A DNA stretch of 64,000 nt, from contig NZ_JBBVMF010000012.1 of the NCBI RefSeq assembly GCF_038150125.1, positions 69,539 through 133,538 on the forward strand, read 5' to 3'. A model generated the notes under the pieces. The model ran no database searches, was not told where the DNA came from, and saw only the letters and a list, made by a program, of their open reading frames with translations. Position numbers and translations under genes: made by a program. Origin of the DNA: SW132 sp038150125 (GTDB taxonomy: Bacteria > Bacteroidota > Rhodothermia > Balneolales > Balneolaceae). This document shows, piece by piece, positions 42,001 to 50,438 of the stretch (positions within the stretch are counted from its first letter, which is position 1; the number at the start of each line of letters is the position of its first letter).

Positions 42001-43869
42001 TCAACAGGAACTCAGTATTACTGGCGGGTGAGGGCTGTCAACGAAGTTGGTTCAGGCGATTGGTCTGAGGTGTGGTCATTTACAACGGAGGGAGGAGCGA
42101 CGAACCCACCGGCAAAAGTTACGCTGGTGTCTCCGGAGGATGAAGCACAGGATGTTGATGTAATACCTTTGCTAAGCTGGCAGGCGGTTGATGATGCTGA
42201 TTCGTATAGCCTGCAGGTCTCAGCATCATCAGATTTTTCAATGACATTTACGGACCTTTCAGATCTGACATCAACACAGTTGGAAGTAGATGAACTTGCT
42301 CAGGAAACGACATATTTCTGGAGAGTTCGTGCTGAAAATGAGGCTGGTATCGGAGATTGGTCTGATGTCTGGTCATTTACCACTGAACTAAGCCCGCCGT
42401 CAGTGGTAGTTCTTATATCGCCCGAGGATGATGCGCAGGATGTTTCGGTCATGCCTCTCATGAGCTGGGATGATGCCAATGGAGCTGAGACATACAGCCT
42501 TCAAGTCTCGACCTCCCCTGACTTTTCGACAACCGTCACAGATCTGACCGGTCAAACAAACACACAGATTGAAATAGGTCAGCTGGACTTTGAGAATGTG
42601 CATTTTTGGCGGGTACGAGCCGAAAATGAATCAGGGTTTGGACCATGGTCGGATGTATGGTCATTCACGACAGAGCAGGAACCCACAGAACCGCCGGCAA
42701 AAGTAACGCTTCTAACCCCTGAGGATGGATCAGTAGATGTTACAACCAGTCCCGTGTATACCTGGGAATCGATTGCCAATGCTGAAACATATACGCTTCA
42801 GATATCTAAGTTTGAGGATTTTTCTGAACTAGAAAATGATTTTACCGAGTTAAGGTCGACTGAGAGAATCATACGTAATTATGACTTTTCAACGCAGTAT
42901 TTCTGGCGCGTTAGAGCATTTAATGATGGAGGAGCAGGCGAGTGGTCTGATGTTTGGACTTTTACCACCATGGATGAACCTATCACTGTTCCGGAAAAAG
43001 TGACGCTATCGTCACCTTCGGACGGTGCGCAGGATGTTGATGCATCTCCGTTACTCAGTTGGGAGTCTGTAGAAGGTGCAGAGTCTTATCGCCTGCAGGT
43101 AACTGATGGCACTGACTTTTCCACGATAGTTACTGATTTGACCGATCTGTCTGATACCAATGAAGAACTTGATCTGCTGGCGTACGAAACTGAGCATTTC
43201 TGGCGAGTGAGAGCGGTAAATGAAGCCGGCGAAGGAGAATGGTCAGATGCCTGGTCGTTTACTACGCAAGAAGAGCCTATGACGATACCTGACGCTCCGG
43301 TTTTAATTTCTCCTGAACAAAACGCAACCGATATTGAACTATCAGCGTCTCTCGAGTGGTCTGCTGCAGATGGAGCAGAAACCTTTATTCTGGAACTATC
43401 AGAGAATATTGGTTTTAGTAATCTTGTGGAAAATGCATCAGATATACCGGGCACTACGTTTCAAACCGGAGATTTGAATGGGCTAACCACCTACTTTTGG
43501 AGAGTCAGAGCCGTAAATGAGGTTGGCATAAGTAACTGGTCGGAGACCCGCCAATTTACAACCATGGAGGCTACATCTATAACAGACGTTTCTGATGGCA
43601 TTCCACAATCACTCGAACTTTCGCAAAACTACCCCAATCCGTTTAATCCATCGACCGAGATAGAAATTGGTATTTCGGAAGCAGGAGAGGTTAGACTCAC
43701 CGTTTATGATATGCTCGGACGCAGCGTTGGTGTGATTGTAAATGAAAATCTGCTTGCAGGCCGCTATTCATTCAGATTTGATGCATCAAACCTTACCAGC
43801 GGAACCTACATGTACAGGCTCGAAACCCGTTCCGAAACACGGACACGAAAGATGACACTGATTAAATGA
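39019..43869 (+). CDS. Large secreted beta-helix/fibronectin-III protein with type IX sorting tail
   Basis: A 1616-residue exported protein. A signal peptide ('ILTLSLITSLSYGQ') is followed by 'GTGSLRWAIDQANANP', the opening of choice-of-anchor/parallel beta-helix domains. About 700 residues of right-handed beta-helix repeats follow, built on 'GNYIGTDxTG' and 'NVISGN'. Then come seven fibronectin-III-like repeats (41512-43566), each with '..LSW...A..Y.LQVS..' and 'YWRVRAVNEAG.GDWS'. The C-terminus is a type IX sorting domain with 'SQNYPNPFNPSTEIEIG'. It is likely a surface adhesin or polysaccharide-binding protein. ATG at 39019 is chosen for the signal peptide; the frame extends 27 codons upstream. 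The internal repeats make assembly errors possible. Confidence 0.87.
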   Translation: MRELFIDNVSNLSRRLKPIIQSILILTLSLITSLSYGQITVTNTDDSGTGSLRWAIDQANANPDASEIEFDIPGSGPHIIQPQTEYASFSAPINIDGMSEPDYTLGTPAIVIDGSQIEDGAGLVFTGSAGGSDVGSISIINFENSGIRIIGDAVTIEGCFIGVDPDGNEGPNGVGISVVNSVNHQIGGTSISRRNVISANRVGIDFEPGSGLNTVEGNYIGTTTDGTQALGNKFNIRIGGSHDNIIGGTTPLERNIISGAYLETVNGRQEGGAGIFLTAGTSSSNTVEVSTGNIITGNYIGTDVTGSVALPNGSGGVLLLVGSTDNQVGGENTGEGNVISGNGQYGVYFQGNPELQVSNNTVQGNYIGVDATGTAPVPNNIGVFFWADNSSNIIGTNGSASGGNVISGNSTTGILILNGEDNVISGNYIGTDYTGMDAIPNVFGIENRGSGGVIGGTGAESRNIISGNRNTGINLAQASNIVVEGNYIGLNSDGDDAIAGQSLGLRVNSGSGHTITGNTISGHENQAIRIDNNVNGDVGAENITVTGNMIGTDPTGSSVIGNAGTGIDVVGSSNNTIGGELEADRNIISGNGGVFDGVFIRATGITLSSGSNNNTISGNYIGSDANGDYAEEFTNSSHGILISSGSSGNIIGLDEGGNGAGNVISGNGARVNGNGISVTDNSLQNRISGNSIFNNGGTGIDLGDDGTTANDDGDADTGPNQLQNYPVIVSSLYNLNSDELTIEYSISSDISESDYPIEVEFFKNQGNRQGITYLGSDSYEASDAGTVKEVTIPISGLNTLSLGEDVTSVATSADGNSSEFSEISEVVELILPPGIVTLSSPQDGTTDISVNPGLSWQSVSNADTYDVQVSTQSDFSTTVEDFTGLTTTQASVGELAYETVHYWRARAVNEAGPGDWSETRSFTTEVEITDPPAQVTLVSPAEGATDIALFPILSWDSAETAESYTLQVSELSDFSTLETDFSGITFAQFEVGELSTGTQYYWRVRAVNEVGSGDWSEVWSFTTEGGATNPPAKVTLVSPEDEAQDVDVIPLLSWQAVDDADSYSLQVSASSDFSMTFTDLSDLTSTQLEVDELAQETTYFWRVRAENEAGIGDWSDVWSFTTELSPPSVVVLISPEDDAQDVSVMPLMSWDDANGAETYSLQVSTSPDFSTTVTDLTGQTNTQIEIGQLDFENVHFWRVRAENESGFGPWSDVWSFTTEQEPTEPPAKVTLLTPEDGSVDVTTSPVYTWESIANAETYTLQISKFEDFSELENDFTELRSTERIIRNYDFSTQYFWRVRAFNDGGAGEWSDVWTFTTMDEPITVPEKVTLSSPSDGAQDVDASPLLSWESVEGAESYRLQVTDGTDFSTIVTDLTDLSDTNEELDLLAYETEHFWRVRAVNEAGEGEWSDAWSFTTQEEPMTIPDAPVLISPEQNATDIELSASLEWSAADGAETFILELSENIGFSNLVENASDIPGTTFQTGDLNGLTTYFWRVRAVNEVGISNWSETRQFTTMEATSITDVSDGIPQSLELSQNYPNPFNPSTEIEIGISEAGEVRLTVYDMLGRSVGVIVNENLLAGRYSFRFDASNLTSGTYMYRLETRSETRTRKMTLIK
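41512..43566 (+). repeat. Seven tandem fibronectin-III-like coding repeats
   Basis: Seven units of roughly 95-100 codons begin 'PPGIVTLSSP', 'PPAQVTLVSP', 'PPAKVTLVSP', 'PPSVVVLISP', 'PPAKVTLLTP', 'VPEKVTLSSP' and 'IPDAPVLISP'. They are diverged at DNA level but share the 'FWRVRAxNEAGxGxWSDxWSFTTE' pattern (written with x for variable sites), so they arose by internal duplication. Confidence 0.85.
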
Positions 43870-43879
43870 TGTCGAAAAA

Positions 43880-43910
43880 AAGTCCCTGTATCTCCAGCAG
43901 GGACTTTATT
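43880..43910. terminator. Terminator between the surface protein gene and leuB
   Basis: A nine-base stem AAGTCCCTG (43880-43888) / CAGGGACTT (43898-43906) encloses a nine-base loop. It is preceded by seven A residues and followed by a T-rich end, so it can work for the rightward gene and possibly for the leftward leu operon as well. Confidence 0.75.
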
Positions 43911-43974
43911 ACTCTGTATATCCATTTATTCTGATGTCAAAAGAGCTTAGCTCTAAGCACAATCTAAGACGTCA

Positions 43975-45075
43975 CTATTCCGCAACGCTCTCTGGTTTCA
44001 GCAAACTCTTCAACACCTGTTCACCCATCAGCTCTGTGGAAAGGAGGGTTTCATCATCAGATCCACTATAAATATCACCCGATCGATAGCCTGCGGCCAG
44101 AACTTCATCGATAGCCGTTTCAATATTTTTGGCGGCGTTGGAAAGATCCAGTGAATAGCGGCAGAGCATCGCGGCTGATGCAATGGCGGCCAAAGGGTTA
44201 GCTTTATTCTGTCCGGCTATGTCGGGGGCTGAGCCATGGACGGGCTCATACAATCCGGTTTTATCGCCGATACTTGCTGACGGGAGCATGCCAATGGAAC
44301 CGGTAAGCATCGACGCCTCATCGCTTAAAATATCACCGAACATATTACCGGTGAGAATAACATCAAACTGTTTTGGATTGCGGACCAGCTGCATGGCGCA
44401 ATTATCCACTAGCATATGTGTGAGTTCAATATCCGGATAGTCTGATGACAATTCTGATACTGTTTTTCGCCAGAGGCGGGACGTATCCAGAATATTTGAT
44501 TTGTCAACAGAACAAACACGCCCATTGCGTTTTTTAGCTGCTTCAAACGCTTTTCGTGCCACACGTTCAATCTCTGATTTTGAATAGACCATGGCGTCAG
44601 TTGCAACAACGTCACCATCCACCTCTTTTGTGTGACGGGGTTTACCGAAATATATGCCACCAGTTAGTTCACGGACAATGAGAATATCGGTTCCTTCCAG
44701 GATCTCCGGTTTTAAAGAAGAGGCTCCCATTAACGCTGAATATATTTTGATAGGGCGGAGGTTCGTGTAGGTTCCCAGCGTTTTTCTCAATTTTAGAAGT
44801 GCAGCTTCCGGCCGATGTTCACTGAGTAGGTCATCCCATTTAGGGCCCCCAACAGCACCAAGAAGAACAGCGTCTGAGTTCAGGCATGCATCAAGGGTTT
44901 CTTCGGTTACCGGCTCTCCATGCTCGTCATAGCTGCATCCCCCAAACAGGAATTCTTCGGTTTCAACTTCAACGTCGTAGGCTCCACAGGCTGCTTTTAG
45001 AATAGATGTAGCTACTGATGTTACTTCCGGACCAATTCCATCTCCGGGTAGAAGTGCGATTGTTTTCTTTGTCAT
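43975..45075 (-). CDS. leuB: 3-isopropylmalate dehydrogenase
   Basis: A 366-residue NAD-dependent enzyme that oxidises 3-isopropylmalate in leucine synthesis; with CimA it can also act on 3-methylmalate. 'LLPGDGIGPEV', 'LLGAVGGPKWDDL', 'LRKTLGTYTNLRPIKIY', 'FGDILSDEASMLTGSIGMLP' and 'EPVHGSAPDIAGQNKANP' are the expected motifs for substrate and NAD binding. It is the last gene of the eight-gene minus-strand cluster, after leuD with a type B repeat between them. Confidence 0.96.
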   Translation of the reverse strand: MTKKTIALLPGDGIGPEVTSVATSILKAACGAYDVEVETEEFLFGGCSYDEHGEPVTEETLDACLNSDAVLLGAVGGPKWDDLLSEHRPEAALLKLRKTLGTYTNLRPIKIYSALMGASSLKPEILEGTDILIVRELTGGIYFGKPRHTKEVDGDVVATDAMVYSKSEIERVARKAFEAAKKRNGRVCSVDKSNILDTSRLWRKTVSELSSDYPDIELTHMLVDNCAMQLVRNPKQFDVILTGNMFGDILSDEASMLTGSIGMLPSASIGDKTGLYEPVHGSAPDIAGQNKANPLAAIASAAMLCRYSLDLSNAAKNIETAIDEVLAAGYRSGDIYSGSDDETLLSTELMGEQVLKSLLKPESVAE

Positions 45076-45113
45076 GAATTAGTCAATTAATTATTCCAAA
45101 AATGTGAAATTAA

Positions 45114-45238
45114 AGTCCCCCTTACCAAAGGCGGAATGAGGGGGATGTTCATCAGGTGTACTAATCAATTTAAAAACTTTTTGGTTGTCACGTAGTACTG
45201 AAAACACCCCTCTGTATCTCCCCTTTTTAGGGGAGAGT
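45114..45238 (+). repeat. Type B intergenic repeat between leuD and leuB
   Basis: It starts 'agtcccccttaccaaaggcg' and carries 'gagggggatgttcatcagg' and 'acacccctctgtatctcccc', and ends with the palindrome ctccccttttt-aggggag. The two C/G-rich ends can each form a hairpin. It occupies most of the leuD-leuB gap. Confidence 0.8.
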
Positions 45239-45270
45239 ATCGGTCTTTTAAATGGATGTTAATCCAAATA

Positions 45271-45852
45271 TCAGCTGCCTGCCGCTTCCATCATGCCGGT
45301 CTGGCGGGCGTAGGCAAATATACCGCCTGCTTCAACAATATCGGCGACGCTGCCAAGGGGACGAATTTTATACTCTTCATTTTGAGTAATGTTTTTTACG
45401 ACCTGCTTTTCCTGGTCAATTTCCAGCTCGTCATGTGTGTGAACTTTCTGGCTGAGGTCTTCGAGGCTTTCGTAAGGTACCAGAAATCCGCCATCCACGG
45501 AATTCCGGTAAAATATACGTGCAAACGTTGGGGCGATGATCGCTTTTACACCGGCAATTTCAAGGCACGCGGGGGCGTGTTCACGGGATGACCCGCAACC
45601 GAAGTTTGGTCCGCCAACAATGATATTGAACTCACTCTCTGTTTCTTCTTCTCTTGTGAGCGGAATGTTTCCCTGTGGCAATCCTGATTCCTCATCTGGT
45701 ACACCGGAAAGCGCATATTTACCATATAGTTTTCGCTCCTCAGGATCCTCAAGACTGTACACAAGGTGCGCGGCCGGAATAATCTGGTCGGTGTCAATAT
45801 TCTTGCCAAGGACAAAAGCCTTGCCGGTGATTTTTTTTGATTTGTTGCTCAT
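45271..45852 (-). CDS. leuD: 3-isopropylmalate dehydratase small subunit
   Basis: A 193-residue subunit that joins LeuC to isomerise 2- to 3-isopropylmalate (and citramalate to 3-methylmalate). 'GKAFVLGKNIDTDQIIPAAH' and 'GGPNFGCGSSREHAP' are the swivelling-domain signatures. The length, a little longer than the usual 165 residues of the archaeal-like type, includes an insertion after 'HLVYSL'. ATG at 45852. It follows leuC with a type B repeat in the gap. Confidence 0.94.
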   Translation of the reverse strand: MSNKSKKITGKAFVLGKNIDTDQIIPAAHLVYSLEDPEERKLYGKYALSGVPDEESGLPQGNIPLTREEETESEFNIIVGGPNFGCGSSREHAPACLEIAGVKAIIAPTFARIFYRNSVDGGFLVPYESLEDLSQKVHTHDELEIDQEKQVVKNITQNEEYKIRPLGSVADIVEAGGIFAYARQTGMMEAAGS

Positions 45853-45888
45853 TTAATTTTTTGTGTGTTTATGAAAATTGATTAGGAA

Positions 45889-46011
45889 AGTCCCTCTTAT
45901 CAAAGGGGGATTGAGGGGGATGTTCAATCGGAATTTTGAAACCTCGATGAATATATGATTAAATTCATAGCTCATTTAACACCCCTCTCTGTCTCCCCTT
46001 TTTAGGGGAGA
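45889..46011 (+). repeat. Type B intergenic repeat between leuC and leuD
   Basis: Same order as the copy at 45114: 'agtccctcttatcaaagggg', 'ttgagggggatgttcaatcg', 'acacccctctctgtctcccc' and ttttaggggag. It fills nearly the whole gap between the leuC stop and leuD start. Confidence 0.8.
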
Positions 46012-46025
46012 TTAAATTCTCACAT

Positions 46026-47339
46026 CTATATCACCGTTTCCTGAATAAATACCCTTGGATCGGTAATGGTGCCCGTCACCGCCGAAGCAGCAACAGTATA
46101 GGGCGATGCGAGATAGACAGAAGCAGCCTTGGATCCCATCCGGCCGGGATAGTTCCGGTTGGTGGTCGAGATGCAGACTTCTTCTTCGTTCAGGCGTCCG
46201 AATGTATCAGACGGGCCACCGAGACAGGCTGCACATGAGGCCTGGCCAATTTTGCAGCCGGCTTCTTTGAAGATATCCATGAGTGTTTGACCAAACATAG
46301 TTTCGGTTTCGAGGCCTTTGGCAATTTCAGTTGTAGCTGGAACAATATAGGTATCGATTTTCAGCGATTTTCCTTTGATAATTTCAGCTGCAGCACGGAA
46401 ATCAGACAGTTTACCACCCGTACACGATCCGATATAAGCGCGTGTTAATTCTGTGCCTTCCAGCTCCTCAGCCGTAGCTTTGTTATCGGGGCTGTGAGGT
46501 TTGGCCACCATTGGAACCATATCCTCAAGATTATAAAAGTGTTCACTGTGATACTCGGCATCCGGATCACTAAAGAATTCCTTAAACGGTTTGTTTGTTC
46601 TGGCTTTCACATATTCTCGGGTTATATCATCCGTTTCGACGACCCCGTTTTTTCCACCGGCTTCAATAGCCATATTGGTCAGCGTCATCCGGTCTTCCAT
46701 TGAAAAAGCTTGTACACCTTCGCCAGCGAATTCCATCGTCCGGTAAGTGGCCCCGTCAACACCAATATCACCGATAATTTTCAGGATGATATCCTTCGCC
46801 ATCAGGTAAGGAGGCATCGAGTTGCCTTCAAAAATGAATCGCATGGTTTCGGGGACCTTCACCCAGAGTTTACCGGTGCCCATAATAAAAGCTGCGTCAG
46901 TATTCCCAATCCCGGTGGCAAACTGTCCGAATGCCCCGGCAGTACACGTGTGAGAATCTGTTCCGAACAAAACTTCACCCGGACGGGTAAATCCTTCTTC
47001 AGGCAACGCTACGTGGCAAACGCCTTTATACCGATCAGTGCCCACATCATAATAATGAGGCAGATCCTGGTCAGCGGCAAATGCCCGCAGAATATCTACG
47101 TTACGATTCGCGTACTTATCCTTTGTGAAAATATAGTGGTCGGGTATAATTACGAGTTTATCTTTATCCCAGACTCGGGCTTTTTCGCCAAATTCCCGCT
47201 GAAAGATCTGAATAGCCGGCGGACCGCATACGTCATGTGTCATCAGCACATCCACATCCACCCAGACACTTTCGCCCGGTGTGACTTTAGAATTGCCGCT
47301 TTTGTTTGCAAGAATCTTCTCAGTTAATGTCATTCCCAT
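46026..47339 (-). CDS. leuC: 3-isopropylmalate dehydratase large subunit
   Basis: A 437-residue [4Fe-4S] aconitase-family subunit. The cluster cysteines lie in 'FGTDSHTCTAGAFGQFATG', 'AYIGSCTGGKLSDFRAA' and 'SCAACLGGPSDTFG'. The length and 'VTPGESVWVDVDVLMTHDV' start fit the shorter archaeal/thermophile-like LeuC type rather than the 466-residue enterobacterial type. A longer frame continues upstream, but it would translate the type B repeat. ATG at 47339 ('MGMTLTEKIL') is preferred; a second ATG is six bases later. Confidence 0.94.
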   Translation of the reverse strand: MGMTLTEKILANKSGNSKVTPGESVWVDVDVLMTHDVCGPPAIQIFQREFGEKARVWDKDKLVIIPDHYIFTKDKYANRNVDILRAFAADQDLPHYYDVGTDRYKGVCHVALPEEGFTRPGEVLFGTDSHTCTAGAFGQFATGIGNTDAAFIMGTGKLWVKVPETMRFIFEGNSMPPYLMAKDIILKIIGDIGVDGATYRTMEFAGEGVQAFSMEDRMTLTNMAIEAGGKNGVVETDDITREYVKARTNKPFKEFFSDPDAEYHSEHFYNLEDMVPMVAKPHSPDNKATAEELEGTELTRAYIGSCTGGKLSDFRAAAEIIKGKSLKIDTYIVPATTEIAKGLETETMFGQTLMDIFKEAGCKIGQASCAACLGGPSDTFGRLNEEEVCISTTNRNYPGRMGSKAASVYLASPYTVAASAVTGTITDPRVFIQETVI

Positions 47340-47395
47340 GGTGTGGTACTGGTTTTGTATTGGTTTGATAATTTTTAAATAAAAAAACTGGAACA

Positions 47396-47480
47396 AGTCC
47401 CCCTTAAAAAAGGGGGATGTCAATCGGATTTACATCACTTATTCGAACACCCCTCTGTATCTCCCCTTGTTAGGGGAGAG
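47396..47480 (+). repeat. Type B intergenic repeat between leuA and leuC (short copy)
   Basis: It has 'agtcccccttaaaaaagggg', 'gatgtcaatcggatttacat', 'acacccctctgtatctcccc' and ttgttaggggag. The central spacer is about 40 bp shorter than in the copies at 45114 and 45889. Confidence 0.78.
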
Positions 47481-47482
47481 TT

Positions 47483-48676
47483 TCACCCACCCGAAGCAAT
47501 TTTCTGTGGTTCAGGTGCAGGCTGGTCATTCATCATCGATATGATGGAAACCAGGTCGTGATCTTCAACGACTTTCTTTTTATCAGCAAGTCTGGTTACG
47601 CTTTGATAGGCGGTATTCAAATCTTCTTTATTGAGATCGTAGCCCATCTCTTCGAGTTTTTTGCCAAGAGCAAATCGCCCGGAGTGTTTCCCGATTACAA
47701 TTTTGTTACAGGTCAGACCAACTGATTCGGGCGTCATGATTTCATAGCAAAGTGGGTTTTTCAACACGCCATGCTGATGAATGCCGGCTTCGTGAGCAAA
47801 TGCATTATCGCCGACAATTGCTTTATTTGGCTGGACGCCTTTTCCGGTAATCTGCGCAAGTAACTGGCTGGCCGGGTAGATCTCCTTGGTATTGATATTG
47901 GTACTGAAATTCATATTTTTTTTACGGGTTTCAATCGCCATTACAATTTCCTCAAGAGATGCATTACCGGCACGTTCTCCGATGCCATTTATTGTACACT
48001 CAATCTGCTGAGCACCGTTCTGTACTGCCGTGAGGGAGTTTGCCACCGCGAGCCCAAGATCGTTATGGCAGTGAACGCTCAGGACAGCATCATCAATATT
48101 AGGCACGTTTTCCCGAATGCCTTTGATGAGCTCGCCGAACTCCCAGGGGAGGGCATAGCCTACAGTGTCAGGCACATTTATCACCGTAGCACCTGCGCTG
48201 ATGGCAGCTTCAAAAACCTGATACAAAAACTCCGGGTCGCTGCGTGATGCATCTTCAGCCGAAAACTCCACATCATCACAGTACGATTTGGCCATTTCCA
48301 CACCCTTCACGGCTGATTCAATCACCTCCTCGCGCGATTTGCAAAGCTTGTACTTCATGTGGATATCGGAGGTAGCAATGAAGGTGTGAATCCTTGGTTT
48401 AGCCGCTTTTTCTACAGCTTTGGCGGCTGTTTCAATATCTATGGGTGTTGTCCGGCAAAGTCCGGCCACACTGCTTTGAGTGATGGTTTCTGCGATCTTT
48501 TTGACGGTTTCAAAATCACCTTCAGATGCGATCGGGAATCCTGCTTCGATTACATCCACCTGAAGTTCTTCAAGTTTTCGTGCAAGCTGAAGCTTTTCGG
48601 GCTTGTTCATACTGTACCCGGGCGATTGTTCACCGTCGCGAAGTGTTGTGTCGAAAATTTTTATTTGTTTTTCCAT
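47483..48676 (-). CDS. leuA: 2-isopropylmalate synthase, short form without regulatory domain
   Basis: A 397-residue enzyme that condenses acetyl-CoA with 2-ketoisovalerate, the first leucine-specific step. 'FDTTLRDGEQSPGYSMN' (metal and substrate binding), 'HCHNDLGLAVANSL' and 'NAFAHEAGIHQHGVL' are intact. The chain ends soon after the linker subdomain ('IISMMNDQPAPEPQKIASGG'), so the C-terminal leucine-binding (LeuA dimer) domain of the ~510-residue form is missing. Leucine feedback should therefore be weak or absent, if the usual mechanism applies. ATG at 48676 is the family start ('MEKQIKIFDTTLRDG'). It follows cimA by 107 bp. Confidence 0.94.
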   Translation of the reverse strand: MEKQIKIFDTTLRDGEQSPGYSMNKPEKLQLARKLEELQVDVIEAGFPIASEGDFETVKKIAETITQSSVAGLCRTTPIDIETAAKAVEKAAKPRIHTFIATSDIHMKYKLCKSREEVIESAVKGVEMAKSYCDDVEFSAEDASRSDPEFLYQVFEAAISAGATVINVPDTVGYALPWEFGELIKGIRENVPNIDDAVLSVHCHNDLGLAVANSLTAVQNGAQQIECTINGIGERAGNASLEEIVMAIETRKKNMNFSTNINTKEIYPASQLLAQITGKGVQPNKAIVGDNAFAHEAGIHQHGVLKNPLCYEIMTPESVGLTCNKIVIGKHSGRFALGKKLEEMGYDLNKEDLNTAYQSVTRLADKKKVVEDHDLVSIISMMNDQPAPEPQKIASGG

Positions 48677-48783
48677 GGGTCTATATAATTTGGTTGAATA
48701 ATGTAGTGCATTGGGTCGGGAGTCATAATTAACTATTAGCCGGACCGGCCAGCAGATCAACCAGGATGTAGATGCCGTGCGTG

Positions 48784-50397
48784 TTAATGAACCTGTACTT
48801 CATCGCGGACCTCCTGTGTGTTCGTCGTTTGCGTTGAATGGTGCATTAAATAGTAGTTCATGCTGTCGGCAAGGGCCTGCCAGCTGGCGTCTACAATATT
48901 CTTTGAAACGCCCACGGTGCCCCATGACGTCCCATTTTTACCGGAATCAACAAGCACGCGTACTTTCGCCCCGGTGCCGTCTTTCTCGTTGAGCACTCGT
49001 ACTTTATAATCTTTCAGGATGATGTCGGCAATGTCGGGATAGAATTTACAGAGTGCTTTGCGAAGGGCACTGTCAAGAGCGTGAACCGGTCCGTTTCCTT
49101 CAGCTGCACTGTGCTCAAGCTGTCCCTGAACATTAACCCGGATTGTTGCTTCCGAACGGGATTCACCGGTTGCATCCCGCTCCATGATGACCCGAAATCC
49201 TTCCAGTTCAAACAGGTTGGAAAAAGGCTGGGTCATTTTCTTAACTAATAATTCAAATGACGCTTCTGCGGCTTCAAACTGAAACCCTTCGTTTTCAAGA
49301 CTTTTAAGCCTTTCAACAATCTCAGGTACATTGCCGCCAGAATTCTCAATGTCAAATCCGAGTTCTTTAGACTTATAAAGCACGTTGCTCTTACCTGAAA
49401 GATCTGATACCAGTACCCGCCGTTTATTTCCTACAGCTTCCGGCTTGATGTGTTCATAGGTAGCTTCATTCTTCATGACAGCACTCACGTGCACGCCGCC
49501 TTTATGAGCAAAAGCACTTCGGCCTGTAAACGGCATGCGCGTATCATGGCCCACATTGGCGAGTTCGCTTACAAAACTTGAAAGAGAGGTCAATTGACTA
49601 ATGCTGCTCTCTGGAACGCAGTGGTAATTTTGTTTGAGCTGAAGATTAGGTATAACTGAGCATAGATTGGCATTTCCGCATCGCTCGCCATATCCGTTAA
49701 TAGTTCCCTGAACATGTTCGCATCCGGCAGCAACTGCGGCGACAGAGTTTGCAACGGCAAGTTCGCAATCATTATGAGCGTGGATACCAAGTTTCCCGGA
49801 GATGGCTTCTTTAACAGCAGTAACTATGTCGGATACTTCATGAGGGAGTGTGCCGCCATTGGTATCGCAAAGTACAAATGTATCTGCTCCTGCACGTTCA
49901 GCTGTTTTCAATGTCTCCAGCGCGTATTCGGGATTGTCTTTATAGCCATCGAAGAAATGCTCGGCGTCATAAATCACCTCTTTACCGTGCTGTTTCAAAT
50001 AATGAACAGAACTGCGGATGATTGAAAGATTTTCGTCGGGTGAAATCTTGAGTGCCTGTTTAACATGCAATAACCACGACTTGCCAAAAATCGAAACGAC
50101 ATCGGTATCCGCATCAATCAAGAAGCGAATATTTTTATCCTCTTCCGGTTTTGATCCGGCGCGGCACGTGCTGCCAAACGCCACAATTTTTGAGTGCTGA
50201 AAGTCCAAATCTTTGGCGAGGCGGAAAAACTCCATGTCCTTAGGATTCGACCCTGGCCATCCGCCCTCAATATAGTCCACTCCAAAAGCGTCGAGACGCT
50301 GTGCGATGCGGACCTTATCTTTAGCTGACAGGCATACTTTCTCTCCCTGTGTTCCGTCACGGAGCGTTGTATCGAATATTTGGATTTTTTTGGACAT
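48784..50397 (-). CDS. cimA: (R)-citramalate synthase
   Basis: A 537-residue enzyme that condenses pyruvate with acetyl-CoA to citramalate, opening a threonine-independent path to 2-oxobutyrate and isoleucine. 'IFDTTLRDGTQGEKVCLSAK' and 'VDYIEGGWPGSNPKDMEFF' distinguish CimA from LeuA; 'HAHNDCELAVANSVAAV' is the metal site. The C-terminal regulatory domain (about residues 400-520, 'GPVHALDSALRKAL', 'VLVDSGKNGTSWGTVGVS') is kept, so isoleucine feedback is likely. ATG at 50397 is chosen because upstream residues come from an intergenic repeat. Confidence 0.94.
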   Translation of the reverse strand: MSKKIQIFDTTLRDGTQGEKVCLSAKDKVRIAQRLDAFGVDYIEGGWPGSNPKDMEFFRLAKDLDFQHSKIVAFGSTCRAGSKPEEDKNIRFLIDADTDVVSIFGKSWLLHVKQALKISPDENLSIIRSSVHYLKQHGKEVIYDAEHFFDGYKDNPEYALETLKTAERAGADTFVLCDTNGGTLPHEVSDIVTAVKEAISGKLGIHAHNDCELAVANSVAAVAAGCEHVQGTINGYGERCGNANLCSVIPNLQLKQNYHCVPESSISQLTSLSSFVSELANVGHDTRMPFTGRSAFAHKGGVHVSAVMKNEATYEHIKPEAVGNKRRVLVSDLSGKSNVLYKSKELGFDIENSGGNVPEIVERLKSLENEGFQFEAAEASFELLVKKMTQPFSNLFELEGFRVIMERDATGESRSEATIRVNVQGQLEHSAAEGNGPVHALDSALRKALCKFYPDIADIILKDYKVRVLNEKDGTGAKVRVLVDSGKNGTSWGTVGVSKNIVDASWQALADSMNYYLMHHSTQTTNTQEVRDEVQVH

Positions 50398-50438
50398 TGA
50401 TCTTGGTTGTTGGCTATGTTTGAATTTCTGCTTTAGAA

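Noticed and set aside
47340..47423. Longer N-terminus of leuC
   Set aside because: The extra residues ('MTSPFFKGDLF' and onward) are a translation of the type B repeat and do not belong to the LeuC family.
45114..47480. CRISPR array
   Set aside because: Repeats are spaced by whole genes, vary in length and have no unique spacers; they are intergenic palindromic elements.
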